This document shows, in pieces, positions 25,320 through 26,380 of a DNA stretch of 26,380 nucleotides (within the stretch, counting starts at the first letter, position 1; the number at the start of each line of letters is the position of its first letter). Origin of the DNA: Branchiostoma floridae. Lineage: Eukaryota; Chordata; Leptocardii; Amphioxiformes; Branchiostomatidae. The position numbers and the translations under genes were made by a program. A model generated the notes under the pieces. It searched no databases, had not been told where the DNA came from, and saw only the letters and a program-made list of their open reading frames with translations. The stretch is from the NCBI RefSeq assembly GCF_000003815.2, contig NC_049993.1, positions 20,710,394 through 20,736,773 on the forward strand, read 5' to 3'.

Positions 25320-26380
25320 TGTTTATTTCAATTATTATGAGACCGGTATTAGGTTGATATATCTTCTCTCCTTAATTATTCGTATTAAGTTATCTAATTG
25401 TTGTGAAATGCAGCGTTACAGTTTTTTTTTCCTGTGTTAGTTGGGGGGGGGGGGGGAGTGCTTTTCCGGAGATGCCTATACCCTTAGCCTGTTCATTGAT
25501 TAATCTTTTAAATAATTATTTTCCTGTGCAAATTTTGATCACAAAGGTCGAGGTTTCTGCAAGAGTGACTGAAGCATGTATAGTTTTAAAATCTTGCCAA
25601 AAATTGTGACTTTTGGCATGCTTTGACCTGTGATTAACCTTCATATTCAATGGGGAGACATGGACTGATCCATTAGGAGAGGGGGTAAAACCCAGACATC
25701 ATGACAATCATCTGGCTGTAGCTCGTTAAAATGCCAGAGTTGAACTTGGGCTTTTTTAACCAAAACAAACCTGACAAATCAAGCTTTGCAGTGGGGGTAA
25801 AAAATTGCGGTTTGAAATGTAGGTAAATGTGTTTTTAAGTGATTGTTTTGCAAGGATTAACCATGTCTGGAATGGGAAATTTGATTTAGAAGCCCCTCCC
25901 CTAGTGTTGCGTTAGCTGGTATTATTTCAGTTCCTTTCTTCTGTTTGCTAATTGTGCTGTTCTTTCACTTTGGTTCTGTGGTATGTGTGTTGCGTTATTG
26001 TATTATCCTTGTATTTCTTTTTTGTAAAATGAACAAAGATAAATTAAAAGAAAAAGATGCTACATGAAAATGTTTCACAGATGGTGCACATGTTGCAAAC
26101 CCACTCCAATCGGAGAAGACCAGGCAGTACATCTCCACTTCAGCCAGGGTGGTTCCAGTTTGGTACAAGATCTCCCCACACAGACAGCACACACAAGTCC
26201 CTGCAGACTAGTCCTACTTCTCCCACTGCTGCAAGCTAGCCTCCTTCACAGCCTTCCACCAGCGCTGGCGGTTATTGCTGGGGAAAGCGCTGATTTGAGA
26301 TTTTCAACACATGTGCGAGGTGTCTTCAGCCGAAAAGGTGGTATCTGCACCCCACGGGGAATATGGGGTAAGGGAATGAT
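25320..26380. other. Right end of window, no gene recognised
   Basis: AT-rich DNA with a 14-G run at 25443-25456. Near the right edge the composition becomes more balanced. On the minus strand at 26236-26280 a short frame reads FPSNNRQRWWKAVKEAS, which may be part of an unknown repeat-encoded protein but is too short to name. Confidence 0.4.

Noticed and set aside
26236-26280. Minus-strand NRQRWWKAVKEAS as a retrotransposon tail
   Set aside because: Too short and not clearly matching a family I can name; mentioned only in the flank description.

Overview
The window looks like nuclear DNA of a lancelet (Branchiostoma-like cephalochordate). I infer this from three things: a cluster of closely related intronless TRIM-NHL genes, an SGTA-type gene with short exons and GT-AG introns, and dense invertebrate-style repeats (tRNA-derived SINE-like elements, Penelope-like relics, hAT-like MITEs, a CACTA-like transposon). 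The species cannot be proved from the sequence alone.

Layout. 1-2340 is a repeat graveyard: SINE-like copies, a foldback repeat, a deleted fragment of a TRIM-NHL gene, a non-LTR reverse transcriptase tail, and Penelope-like pieces that include a GIY-YIG endonuclease C-terminus and two hammerhead-ribozyme-like folds. TRIM-NHL gene A (2443-4115) is cut by a 207-base assembly gap. 4666-5007 is a hAT-like MITE. 5224-11447 is bounded by 63-bp inverted repeats (58/63 identical) and an AGA target duplication, and sits inside a SINE-like element whose halves lie on either side; no transposase is visible in it. TRIM-NHL gene B (12078-13964, 628 aa) and gene C (16015-17814, 599 aa) are intact single-exon genes. 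From 19496 to 22655 lie the last six coding exons of an SGTA orthologue, preceded by two decayed copies of its TPR exon, one interrupted by a 350-bp hAT-like MITE with a perfect 8-bp target duplication. Downstream are a 42-bp minisatellite (23687-24487) and a roughly 400-bp tandem duplication (24517-25319); the rest has no recognisable gene.

Function. Genes A, B and C have a C3HC4 RING, a B-box, a coiled coil and a six-repeat NHL propeller, the plan of a ubiquitin E3 ligase with a substrate or RNA-binding propeller. A and B also carry a hydrophobic segment of about 21 residues between coiled coil and NHL, which would anchor them in a membrane with RING and NHL on opposite faces; C lacks it. 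This membrane-anchored TRIM-NHL design is the most interesting coding feature here. SGTA is a co-chaperone that passes tail-anchored proteins to the BAG6/GET route. I see no evidence that it works with the TRIM genes; they may simply lie next to it or inside one of its introns.
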